From positions 1 to 20,081 of the forward strand of contig QXVZ01013588.1 in assembly GCA_008931825.1 (NCBI GenBank): a stretch of DNA of 20,081 nt, written 5' to 3'. Below, piece after piece: positions 9,579-19,871 of this stretch; positions within the stretch are counted from its first letter, which is position 1; every line of letters starts with the position of its first letter. A model generated the notes under the pieces. That model saw nothing but the letters and a program-made list of their open reading frames with translations. It was not told the origin of the DNA and ran no database searches. Position numbers and translations under genes: made by a program. The DNA is from Phallusia fumigata. Lineage: Eukaryota > Chordata > Ascidiacea > Phlebobranchia > Ascidiidae.

Positions 9579-11284
9579 GAATATGAAAGAATGTTGACAG
9601 TGGATATTTACCATGAGGTAATTAGGTTTTTAGGGTCTCAACGCAGCAGCAACATACTTAAACGGGCAAAAGGAAGTGCCGAATACTTACAGACTTTTCA
9701 CACGTAGAGCTGCTGCAAATTCCTTAGATCTCCCTCTTTTTAACGTTGAAAAACTGTTGCTTGGTTGTCTTAGAATCATACACTACATTTGCCTTGTCTG
9801 TTTACGTGGAAATAACTGTTTGAACAAATGTGGTCGTTCTTTTCGAGAGACCCTGCGAAGGGATTTCCCTATGAAGTCGGTGAAAAGGTGGAAGGTCTTG
9901 ATGCTGATCACAGCATATGGACGTTGCATGCAGGAAAACAAAAGGTAAGAGTTTGTGAAAATTGCTAAGTGCATTGCATAGGGTGGTTGTTTGATTGAGA
10001 AGTGAGCATTTGCATATGCTACTGTTTAATTTTATGTAATTGCGAATTACAGAGCAATGGCCAGCCAGTGTCAGTGTTCTTATTTGATGTGACAGCAAAC
10101 AGCGAAACAGCAAAACAAACTGCCCAGGCATCAGCAAAGAAACTTAAAACTTTAAAGCATCCGAATATTCTTACATTCATTGACAGGTATGACTTGTTAT
10201 GTTTACATATTTAAAGCCTAAATGCTTTCTAACTGTAGCATTTGTCAATATGTATTGTATCATGAAAAATGTAGTTGTACTTACGTTTTGAGAACAAATA
10301 CTTGATTATTTAGCTTGGAAACAGACAAATGCATTTATGTTGTAACTGAACCTGTCAAGCCATTGATTGTGCACTTAAAAGAGATTGAATCAAAAACCAA
10401 TGAGTTTGCTGTTTCATGGGGCCTTCATCAAATAGTGGTAAGTGGCAAAACAAATAGTGGTAGGTTTTTTGTCTATTTTTACAAATCTGAAAGTTTTTTC
10501 TGTTTACAGAAAGGACTTAGTTTTCTAATGAACTCTGTAAATGTGATCCACAACAATGTATGCATGTCTTCAATGTTTGTGGATTCAGCTGGAGAATGGA
10601 AACTGGGTATAAACTACTTGATATTACATTTTCTTGACTAAAAGAAGGCTGATAGCTTTATGTAGGTTGTTTTTGTCATACTGGCTTGCCTATAGTTTAT
10701 TCCTTAGTTGTCGAATACTTTAGGATGGGCGTGACAAAGCTTCTTTCAAAGGGGTATAGTCAACTGTCAAAATAAATAATGAATAGTTAGTTAATACTTG
10801 TTTGAAGGCCCAATCACTGCAGTATGTAAGACAGTTTTTAAATAGTTCCTGCTTTCATTATATTGCTATTAAATCATTTTAAATTCACAGGTGGGATCGA
10901 CTACATGTATCCTGCAACAGGCGAAGGGAGCAATATGCCCCCCATTAAAACTGCCCCAGCTCTTGAAAAATATGATCCACCTGAAAAAAGCATGACATCT
11001 GGCAGACAAAGGAAAGCACCGAAATGGTCTGTGCTAGTCCTAAAAATGTCACACCTTTAAGTTTATGTTAATTAGTGTGACATTTCTGTGTAGGTCTTCT
11101 GACATGTGGGGTCTTGGCTGTCTGATTTGGGAAGTTTTTAATGGGAGACTGCCCAGAACCTCTTCATTGAAAGTCATCGGAAAAGTAAGAAATGAACATT
11201 TTCATAATGGCATGATAACAAACAGACAAACAAAGAATTGTAAATGTAACAGTTCTTAACTATTAAAAGTTGTCAATTTCAACA
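9579..11284 (+). repeat. SCYL1 5' half, primary copy (end of contig piece II)
   Basis: This stretch is repeated downstream in pieces. 9579-10630 pairs with 11286-12378 with many indels and substitutions, mostly in introns and the 5' flank. 10519-11038 pairs with 12380-12899 (both 520 bp). 10925-11282 pairs with 12901-13258 (both 358 bp). 11214-11284 pairs with 13260-13330. The last three pairings look identical. Piece II therefore already holds everything in pieces IV and V. Confidence 0.88.
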
Positions 11285-14200
11285 NGAATATGAAAGAATG
11301 TTGACAGTGGATATTCACCATAAGATTCTTTGGTTTTTAGGGTCTCAAGGCTGCAACATACATAAACGGGCAAGAGAAAGTGCCAAATATTTACAGACAT
11401 TTTTCACACATAGAGCTGCTGCAAGATCCTTAGATTTAACGTTGAAAAACTGTTGCTTGGTTGTCTTTCAATCATACACTACATTTGCCTTGTCTGTTTA
11501 CCTTGCACATATAACTGTTTAAACAAATGTGGTCGTTCTTTTCGAGAGACCCTGCGAAGGGATTTCCCTATGAAGTTGGTGAAAAGGTGGAAGGTCTTGA
11601 TGCTGATCACAGCATATGGACATTGCATGCAGGAAAACAAAAGGTAAGAATTTGTGAAAGCGCATTGCGTACAATTGTGGTTATTTGAAAATGCAAGGGT
11701 GGTTATTTGATTGAGAAGTGAGTACTCCCACCTACAAATGTTTAATTGTGTGTAATTGTGAATTACAGAGCAATGGCCAGCCAGTGTCAGTGTTCTTATT
11801 TGATGTGACAGCAAACAGTGAAACAGCAAAACAAACTGCCCAGGCATCAGCAAAGAAACTTAAAACTTTAAAGCATCCGAATATTCTTACATTCATTGAC
11901 AGGTAAGCCTTTGTAAAATGTTATGTTTACATTTTCAATGAAGAAATGCTTTTTAACTGTAGCATTTGGCAATATGTATTGTACTATTAGCAATATTGTA
12001 TATAAAAAGTGATTATATCTTTGTCTTGAAAAAATGATTATTTAGCTTGGAAACAGACAAATGCATTTATGTTGTCACTGAACCTATTAAGCCATTGATC
12101 GTGCACTTAAAAGAGATTGAATCAAAAACCAAAGTATTTGCCGTTTCATGGGGCCTTCATCAAATAGTGGTAAGTAACAAAACCAAAAACAGTTGATAAC
12201 CATATTACTTTTTTGTCTAATTTTACTACAAAGCTAACCATTTTTTTGTGTTCACAGAAAGGACTAAGTTTTCTAATGAACTCTGTAAATGTGATCCACA
12301 ACAATGTATGCATGTCTTCAATGTTTGTGGATTCAGCTGGAGAATGGAAACTGGGTATAAACTACTTGATATTACATTNAGTTTTCTAATGAACTCTGTA
12401 AATGTGATCCACAACAATGTATGCATGTCTTCAATGTTTGTGGATTCAGCTGGAGAATGGAAACTGGGTATAAACTACTTGATATTACATTTTCTTGACT
12501 AAAAGAAGGCTGATAGCTTTATGTAGGTTGTTTTTGTCATACTGGCTTGCCTATAGTTTATTCCTTAGTTGTCGAATACTTTAGGATGGGCGTGACAAAG
12601 CTTCTTTCAAAGGGGTATAGTCAACTGTCAAAATAAATAATGAATAGTTAGTTAATACTTGTTTGAAGGCCCAATCACTGCAGTATGTAAGACAGTTTTT
12701 AAATAGTTCCTGCTTTCATTATATTGCTATTAAATCATTTTAAATTCACAGGTGGGATCGACTACATGTATCCTGCAACAGGCGAAGGGAGCAATATGCC
12801 CCCCATTAAAACTGCCCCAGCTCTTGAAAAATATGATCCACCTGAAAAAAGCATGACATCTGGCAGACAAAGGAAAGCACCGAAATGGTCTGTGCTAGTN
12901 AGGGAGCAATATGCCCCCCATTAAAACTGCCCCAGCTCTTGAAAAATATGATCCACCTGAAAAAAGCATGACATCTGGCAGACAAAGGAAAGCACCGAAA
13001 TGGTCTGTGCTAGTCCTAAAAATGTCACACCTTTAAGTTTATGTTAATTAGTGTGACATTTCTGTGTAGGTCTTCTGACATGTGGGGTCTTGGCTGTCTG
13101 ATTTGGGAAGTTTTTAATGGGAGACTGCCCAGAACCTCTTCATTGAAAGTCATCGGAAAAGTAAGAAATGAACATTTTCATAATGGCATGATAACAAACA
13201 GACAAACAAAGAATTGTAAATGTAACAGTTCTTAACTATTAAAAGTTGTCAATTTCAANGATAACAAACAGACAAACAAAGAATTGTAAATGTAACAGTT
13301 CTTAACTATTAAAAGTTGTCAATTTCAACATTTTTAAAGTAATAAGCAAAGTGTACACAGTTTTGTCCAAAGCTCTTTTGTTGTTAGATTCCGAAATCAC
13401 TTGTTCGCAATTACTGTGAGTTGGTATCAGCCAATCCAACATCAAGACCAAATCCTGACAAATTTCTGGAAAGCTGCAAAATGCAGGGTTCTTTCATGAA
13501 TAATCATTTTGTACAAACCAATCTTTTTCTGGAAGAAATCCAGGTTTGCTAGACTATGCATTTTAAGATTAATATACTGTCATGTGCTATTACCATATTG
13601 GCAAATGTTGCTTGTTGTTGCAGATAAAAGAACCTCATGAACAAGCTCTTTTCTTCACTGACCTGACAAAGCATTTGGACGAATTTCCAATCATATACAG
13701 CAAACATAAAATTCTGCCTCAACTTTTAAATGCATTTCAGTTTGGAAATGGAGGACCTGCCGTCTTACCTCCGTTATTTAAAGTCAGTTTCATGCTGAAT
13801 GTTCCACTTGCTAAGAACTGCTGCGAACTATGTGATCTATGTGACACATGTAAAAAACTAGTGTTATGTAATACAAGGGAACATATGTTTCAACACTTAT
13901 ATACCCCACTCTATGCTTAAAGCTAAGGGCAGTTGTCAATTTTTTAGCTTGGAAAACATCTAGACACCACAGAATACCAAGCACAGATTGTGCCATGTGT
14001 GGTGAAGCTGTTTTCATCAACTGATCGCGCAACCAGAATTCATCTCCTTCGCCAGCTACCCCTGTTTGTTGAACACCTTCAACCTGCTGTAAGTTTTCCT
14101 TAGCTGTGAAACTGGGACCTGCCCTAAGTGGCACAGTGTATTTCATTTTCACAGATAATTTAGCTGCTTTCAATTGAGTTAGAAAAGATTTTTCACCTAA

Positions 14201-17200
14201 ACAGAATGTGACTTTGAACAGGTTGTTAATGCTCAAGTCTTTCCGAACATGATCTCCGGTTTTATGGACACAAATCCAGCAATTCGTGAGCAGTCTGTTA
14301 AGGTTGGTGTGTACCTTCACAATCATTTCTACAAAATAAACTGCCACTACTGTCTACCAAGGATTTATGCTGAAACTATTTTATTTTCAGGGCATGCTTT
14401 TGTTGGCTTCCAAACTAAATGACAACAACCTTAACAACGAACTGATGAAACACTTTGCCAGGCTGCAGTCCCGGGATGACCAGGGACCAATCAGGACCAA
14501 CACCACTGTCTGTTTGGGAAAACTGACCCAACATCTCAATCCAGCAGTATGTTGCAAATTGTTACACCTACATACTTCCAAGATATTTTTGTGTTTATTG
14601 TGTCTCAATTGAGTTCATGGTTGGATGAAGTTAGAAACACTTATTTTATGAAGAAACATAATATTTTCCATTTTTATACAAGCCCGATTGACAATATGCA
14701 GATATTGTATGACAGAAAGTTTTAATTCATTTATTACTACTTTTCAAATATCCAAATAATTGTTTACAGTAAATTCAAGCAAACAAACATGACTCATTTT
14801 TACAGACCAGACAAAAAGTTGTGTCATCTGCATTTGCGCGAGCCATGAAAGATCCGTTTCCAGCAGCCCGAACAGCTGGTGTGCTAGCAATGTGCAACAA
14901 CATACAGTACTTTACCACAAAAGATTGTGCCTTCAAGGTAGGTCCATCAACATAATAAAGGTTAACAAATTTGGATTATTCTAGTATTTGTTTACAGATG
15001 CATTCTCAATACCCTTTACTAGACGGGTTGACAGATAAACACAAACATACAAAATAAACTAACTACACCTTTTGGGTTCTATAAAACACAGTTTTTAAAC
15101 TGGTGATGCAGTAAAATTCCAGTTGGCCGTTTTAGCCAAATATGCGCTTTTGATGATATTTTGGTTTCAGACTGAAACTGCTGTGTCGAGGTATTCAGTT
15201 GAAGGTGTTTATAAAATTTATCATTTGTTGTTTAAAGGCCCTTCCAGCATTGTGTGCAATGACTGTGGATCCTGATAAACAAGTGCGAGAAAATGCATTC
15301 AAGACAATAAAAGTTTTCATCGAGAAACTTCAAACAGCATCAGATGACCCAGAAGAAGCCTTAAAAATGGGTAAGGCTCTATAGTGCAACACCAACTGAA
15401 AAATTTAGATAAAATTAAAAAAAATTATAGATAATGTTTTGCAGCCTGGTTGTAATGTCAGATTTGGGGTACAGAATTATTTATTTAAAAGTGCTACCTT
15501 TTTTAGAATGACCACTTTGCCTACATGGTTGGGTCTTGACATATTTGTACCAAGCTTATTGCCAAACGTTTTTTCTGTAGATCAAGTAGCGAACACAGTT
15601 GGCACATCAACGAACAACACAGCAGGTTGGGCTGGCTGGATGACTGGAGTTTCCTCATTTACTTCCAAGTTATACACAAATAAAGCTGCTGCCCCACAAA
15701 CCACTGGTAAGTCCATGTGGTGATCAATTTTCATGTGGATTATGCACCCTGCTTTTAGATCTTGTAAATTCAACAGTTTTGTTTCAAACTTAAGTTTAAT
15801 ATATTTGTATATGTCTTGAAACCATTGTGATAAAAAAGCATACTATTTTCTGTATTCAAGCATGTAACTATAACTAAAGACTTACGTTTTAGACTCAAAA
15901 CCTGAAAAAGATGCAACTAGCAAACAAGAACAAGCACAAGCTAAAACAAGTGACACCACAGCTACCTCACCAAAAACCGCTTCCAAAGAGGAGGACATAG
16001 ATGTAGAAGTCGAGGATGAAAATGATATTGGTTGGGATGAAAATGATGACTGGGATAGCTTGGAGGTTAGNACCACAGTCAAACTTTACACCAGCTAGCA
16101 CATACAACTGGAACCAAAGTGAAAATAATCCACAGAAAGAAGCGGAAGAGGACTTTTTCAACGAGTTTGCTCCAAAACCAAAAAAGGTGAGGGTTCTAGT
16201 TCTAGACTATAAAAGTGGATCTTAGCAGATAGTTACAGAACCATGCAGATGTTGCAAAGATAGTTGTTGGGTAAATAGTTGAAGTCCCAAACTTGTGATA
16301 TTCGCTTTTCTGTCATCTACTTCATTGCTTTTCTATTTTGCTCAACCTTCCCACAAATTACCAAATTTTATTTACTTATGTACAACACAAAACAATTTTG
16401 CCGATTAATAAAGTGATAAACCAATAAGCAAGATGGCGACGTCATAGTCACAGGCATTTGACCAACTGGAGCTAGTAGGCAAGTAATGTACTCTATGTAA
16501 TGTTGTTGGGTAAAACAGAATAACCCCTCATTCACCCCTTTTTATTCATTCACCCTAGAAAAAATTTCATTTACCCTAAGGTGAGTCATTGACCTAAATA
16601 CTTTTGTATTATGCCGTTTTAGACTTTAGGACAGAAAAGTCGCACTCAGCCAAAGGCAAAAGCAGCAACCATGGTGCCTGCAAAAAAGGTATCACCCAAA
16701 CCTAGCAACGATTTTGACCAAGGTTGGGGAGATGACAATTGGAATGACAACTCGTGGGGCGATGATCAAGGTAGAAAAACGTCTTCACATAGTTGCAATT
16801 GCTTTTGTGACTTAATCGGTATAGTTGGATTAAGCAGACGCCTTTTATACCTAACATATTCGCAATATATCGCCAAGATGGCCGAGCGGTTAGCGAGACT
16901 GCCTTGTGCACACAAGGTTGCGGGTTCTAATCCCATCTCGGTCGCTTGTGTTTCCCTGGTCAAGAAACTTGACCGTCATTGCTCCAGCCCAGTGGAACTC
17001 GATGGGTTGACCCAAAAAATCGCCAACGGAACTACATTAAGGCACGTAGCTTGACGGCGTACTCATTATGAGCATAACGCATCCCGGCGTTGCTCCGTCC
17101 CCCGATGACAAAAATGAAACAAACACACAGACAAACAATAGAAAAGGATGATCAGTTTCTACAACTAGTGTAAATTTGTGATTAACATACTTTTAATTCT

Positions 17201-17517
17201 CGTTCTCTGAGCGCTAAGGAATAAAAACTTCCCATTTGAAGTGAATACAAGTCGCGAAATGACAGATGTGTTTACTATTTTAACTTTGCCCTGATACTGA
17301 ATAGGTATCTTCAGTTACGGTTAAATGTTAGCGGTTTCAAAAACTAAAACTTTGGCAACACCGGATATAATTCATGTGTAACATTTTAGGACTTTCAAAA
17401 GCCGACAAAATGAAACAAGAACGCGAGGAGAAGCGACGACAAAGACAGAAACAACTCGAGGAGAAAAGATCAGCCAAGTCGGGACCAAAAAAACTTGGTG
17501 CTCGAAAATGTGACTGA
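9828..17517 (+). CDS. Scyl1: SCYL1-type N-terminal kinase-like protein, 18 coding exons
   Basis: Cytoplasmic/Golgi pseudokinase of COPI traffic. Exons: 9828-9944, 10053-10186, 10314-10437, 10510-10606, 10891-11026, 11094-11184, then 13388-13543, 13624-13782, 13948-14088, 14222-14302, 14391-14546, 14806-14937, 15238-15370, 15581-15706, 15893-16065, 16079-16186, 16623-16770, 17390-17517. Sum 2340 nt, in frame, 779 residues (human about 808). Kinase-like domain about residues 10-310 opens MWSFFSRDP. It lacks a glycine loop and the ATP lysine, has H-N-N (139-141) for HRD and no DFG (G-G-I at 158-160), but keeps [21 protein letters not shown] region about 339-552. The tail has [10 protein letters not shown], acidic Trp/Asp patches, a basic coiled coil and C-terminal RKCD, matching the family's RKLD-type COPI motif. 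Everything between 11185 and 13387 is intron or redundant contig. Sequence may be missing at 16071, between exons 15 and 16. Family assignment is near certain. Confidence 0.93.
11285..11285. other. Contig join (single n): pieces II and III
   Basis: Piece III, right of the n, restarts at the position equal to 9579, so the order jumps back about 1.7 kb. This is an abutted allelic contig, not a gap. Confidence 0.9.
11286..12378 (+). repeat. Alternative-allele contig piece III of SCYL1
   Basis: 1093 bp matching 9579-10630 (1052 bp). Introns differ by many indels and substitutions; exons are nearly the same. It ends inside the intron after exon 4, and its last 112 bp (12267-12378) equal 12380-12491. 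Mismatch resumes at 12266 (GGACTAAG versus GGACTTAG at 10514-10520), as expected where an overlap between haplotypes breaks off. Confidence 0.88.
11527..12354 (+). CDS. Scyl1: SCYL1 exons 1-4, alternative allele (redundant copy)
   Basis: Exons 11527-11643, 11769-11902, 12046-12169 and 12258-12354 have the same lengths, phases and splice sites as exons 1-4 at 9828-10606. Compared with that copy, exon 1 has two silent changes and exon 2 one. Exon 3 has three replacements: V98I, N113K and E114V. Intron sequences differ strongly. The piece cannot be an independent gene because it stops at a contig end in intron 4, and the rest of the gene exists only once beyond exon 6. A real tandem duplication is possible in principle, but the single n at each border argues against it. 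Confidence 0.8.
12379..12379. other. Contig join (single n): pieces III and IV, 112-bp overlap
   Basis: 12267-12378 and 12380-12491 are the same sequence, so the join should be merged. Confidence 0.9.
12380..12887 (+). CDS. Scyl1: SCYL1 exon 4 (partial) and exon 5, redundant piece IV
   Basis: 12380-12467 is exon 4 without its first nine bases, and 12752-12887 is a full exon 5 with acceptor AAATTCACAG and donor GTCTGT. The 520-bp piece equals 10519-11038 in length and, as far as I can read, in every base. It adds no coding information beyond the primary model. Confidence 0.82.
12900..12900. other. Contig join (single n): pieces IV and V, 114-bp overlap
   Basis: 12786-12899 is repeated as 12901-13014. 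The overlap falls across the end of exon 5, so an automated gene caller would see a duplicated half exon here. Confidence 0.9.
12901..13160 (+). CDS. Scyl1: SCYL1 exon 5 (3' part) and exon 6, redundant piece V
   Basis: 12901-13002 is the 3' part of exon 5 and 13070-13160 is exon 6, separated by a 67-bp intron. The donor after AAATG (GTCTGT) and the acceptor CTGTGTAG rebuild the conserved Trp-Ser-Ser-Asp-Met-Trp. The 358-bp piece corresponds one to one with 10925-11282. Confidence 0.82.
13259..13259. other. Contig join (single n): pieces V and VI, 69-bp overlap
   Basis: 13190-13258 is repeated as 13260-13328. The same stretch is also at 11214-11282, so piece II can be joined straight to piece VI. 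Confidence 0.9.
16071..16071. other. Contig join (single n) in SCYL1 intron 15
   Basis: Unlike the other joins, no repeated sequence flanks this n. Left of it exon 15 ends ...TTGGAG followed by GTTAG; right of it ACCACAG precedes exon 16. Read as it stands the intron would be 13 nt, too short to splice, so intron sequence (and perhaps an exon) is missing. Confidence 0.75.
16421..16446 (+). promoter_or_regulatory. Promoter-like motif cluster in SCYL1 intron 16
   Basis: The 436-bp intron 16 (16187-16622) holds CCAAT at 16421-16425, AAGATGGCGAC (YY1-type) at 16430-16440 and GACGTCAT (CRE-like) overlapping it at 16439-16446. Together they resemble a TATA-less promoter on the + strand. No coding start with a clear match follows except the SCYL1 exon 17 frame. 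It may be chance or an alternative promoter. Confidence 0.25.
16771..17389 (+). other. SCYL1 intron 17, hosting a SINE
   Basis: A 619-bp intron with donor GTAGAA and acceptor ACATTTTAG. About 270 bp of it is a tRNA-derived retroposon in the same orientation as the gene; the rest is AT-rich with nothing recognisable. Confidence 0.85.
16872..17142 (+). mobile_element. tRNA-derived SINE
   Basis: The head resembles a Leu/Ser-type tRNA. The A box TGGCCGAGCGG is at 16879-16889, and a B box GGTTCTAATCC at 16923-16933 differs from the consensus at one base (T where a purine is expected). The 5' GCCAAGA and 3' TCTCGGT can still largely pair as an acceptor stem, but the anticodon arm is not convincing. 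About 190 bp of tRNA-unrelated body follows, containing ACTTGACCGTCATTGC and GCGTTGCTCCGTC, and it ends in an A/C-rich tail (ACAAAAATGAAACAAAC). This is the structure of a SINE and not of a working tRNA gene. I found no clear target-site duplication, so the ends are approximate. Confidence 0.72.
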
Positions 17518-19871
17518 TCCAAGGGTTAATGTTCACCTGCTTAATGGCAAAGGTCGCAGCACTTCCAAGGGTAACTGGACCTTGGTAACATTAAGAAGCC
17601 CAATTTTATTCAAGTGATAATGCAAGGGTACGTGCTTTCTTGAGTATTGTTTTTTTATTGTTTGCGACGGGTTTCTTTGTTGCTTTTGGTGCACTATTAG
17701 ACACAATGTTGTGTATGTTACCTTTTTTTCATTTGAGAACGGGAAACTATTATCTAAGTGGCAAATTGATGAATACCAAGACGTATAGCATGACAAAACT
17801 TTGCAAAATACGTAAACACGCACAAGGTGATAAATGGTCTTATACCGGTTGACCATTTCCCCCCAGCTTAACACAGCTCGTTCAAATTACTTCATAGCGT
17901 TTAAGTTCCCAACTCATGTTATATTTATGAAAGAAAAAACTTAAACAATGTACCTCTCAAGTAACCCGGAGGCGCAGTGGTTCGTCAATAGGGGGTCCAA
18001 CCTTTAAATCAGTAAGTTCGTTTGATAGTGCACATTATAGCAAAACCAACTACGCGTCATTTGTGAAAAACCGTTGACTGGATTTCGCGTAACGGTCATC
18101 CAGCATTTTTGGAACGATTTGCCGTCAGAACCAGTGTCACTTAAGAAACACGTTCCACACAATCAAATGGCATCCCCTTGCAACGCATCAGGAACTCTTA
18201 GTAAGATCAAAGACGCGACTACCAACAAAGCAAACCATTTCCAACTTCAAATCCCTATTACAGTTATATGACTTAAAGATCTTAGGTAAGCTAAAGCTTT
18301 CTCGTCAGACCCCGATTTGAGAACCACTGCCTGTAACATGTTATTTGTATCCACGATATTTATTTGTGCAATAAATGGCTTTAAAGTCACTGAAAGTGTA
18401 AGTGCCAGGCGAGTTAACAGACAAGCAGGTATCTGTCTAACAAACAATTTTGTTTAGATGTTACAGATGTAATGCAGTATCTATGTAACTGAACTCAATG
18501 AGTCACCCCCGTACCCAATAGAAACAAATCTCGTATCCCTTAGTACTAAACCGTTGCAAATGTTGTTGGAATTTGCGCTTACTGCACGAGGCTGGTTTTA
18601 TGAGTAAAATATCACGACATTGTAATGAAAGTGTTAGGATGGCGAAAACCTCTAGCTGTGTCTTAAGCGTGCAGCCCTGCAACTGTTAAACTGATGAATT
18701 GGCAGCTGTTTGTCCATGCATTTGACAATACAGCAATGTCAATCCGACAAGCATAAGGTTGTTGAATGCGATAGATTATCTTTTATTTTCGAAACACAGT
18801 CCGTTTGCAACGCTATACCACCGCATAAGAGTTTGCCACCCCGCTGATTTAGAGGGTGTAATCTTTTCAATATTGCGACTTCCTCGGAATGTGGTACGCA
18901 AAGACAATGCTGCGTCTTCGAACAGTCAGGATTTTACGATTATCTCCACAGTAGAAAGTGGGTTTTAGTAAGTGCCAGGCAAGCCTATAAAATGTTGTAT
19001 TCACCAAAAAACGACTGCACTATTTAATGTTTATTGCAACCTTTAACCTGGTTTCTCAAAAGAACTGCGCAAAACTATTTAATCAGACCCAATGCCCAAA
19101 GGTTTAAAAAATATTTGCTGCAAAATGTAAGCGTAATTTATTTGCACTTGGATATACACCACAATACACATGCAATAGTTTCGACAGTCGTCCAAGATGA
19201 ATTAGCGGCTGATTGGAAGTTCGTTGCAGTTGTTCAGCCCTTGAGCAACTGCAAAAAATGATCATTTACAAACAAGCACGTACTCTAGTGTGGGTTTGTC
19301 ATAGTTTACCTATGGATGTGTCGCACAATGTAGTAATCATAACCCTTTTCTCATCTTCCAACCATGACCGGTACCAGATTTTGTCTAGGCAATCCACCTT
19401 ACGAAGTAAGTTAAAGCTGTTAAATTACTGGTAGTCTAATGTTTGTTTGGAATTACAAATTTGTATTTAATCACAGAAAGCAATTGGGAAGGTTTCAAAT
19501 CGTACTAGATCCTGACCAAAAAATTCGCCCGGACAATGGGCATCGCCACTGCATATGATAAAAACTGTGGATTTTAAACTATATGCAGCACTCTGGTCAA
19601 CGTATAAGCAGGCTGCTTGGAGTTGTAGCCCCTTACACCCAATCTAGCCCTTTGCCTTCGTTTGGATTTTTGATTCAGACAGAAACAATTTCGCAAAGTG
19701 AAAGCTGATCGGCATGAAAAGTAGGTACCTCGCGTTCGGTTCCTGCTGGTGTTGTAATGTTCTTCGAATAGTAAATTCTGTACGAAGTTCCCTGAACCAC
19801 CTTAATTGGCCAAAAAACATCGATTTACTCGTTTGATAAACTGCAATGGACATTAACTTCGGTAAACTCAC
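17518..19871. other. Intergenic region after SCYL1
   Basis: No gene recognised. It includes the SCYL1 3' UTR, but no AATAAA or ATTAAA follows within several hundred bases of the stop; the first AATAAA is at 18370-18375. A hAT-like MITE occupies 17975-18329. Remaining open frames are short and unlike any family I know. Further exons of the - strand gene starting at 20072 could lie here but I could not identify one. Confidence 0.55.
17975..18329. mobile_element. Probable non-autonomous hAT-type MITE
   Basis: The left end reads CAGTGGTTCGTCAATAGGGG. The right end, on the reverse strand, reads CAGTGGTTCTCAAATCGGGG. They form imperfect terminal inverted repeats of about 20 bp starting with CAGTGGTT, as in many hAT elements. 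The 355-bp interior has no transposase frame. Flanking 8-mers (CGGAGGCG left, CCTGTAAC right) do not match, so the target-site duplication has decayed or the borders are off. Confidence 0.55.

Noticed and set aside
11286..13258. A second, adjacent SCYL1 paralogue
   Set aside because: Its pieces end at contig joins, part is identical to the first copy including introns, and exons 7-18 occur once.
13811..14347. 178-codon reverse-strand open frame, the longest in the window
   Set aside because: It runs antisense across SCYL1 exons 9 and 10 and their introns and has no family features.
16872..16945. A functional Leu/Ser tRNA gene
   Set aside because: The B box has a mismatch, the anticodon arm does not fold convincingly, and a long SINE-type body with an A/C-rich tail follows directly.
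18247..18447. 66-codon reverse-strand open frame as an exon of the minus-strand gene
   Set aside because: It runs through the right terminal inverted repeat of the MITE and has no fitting splice sites.
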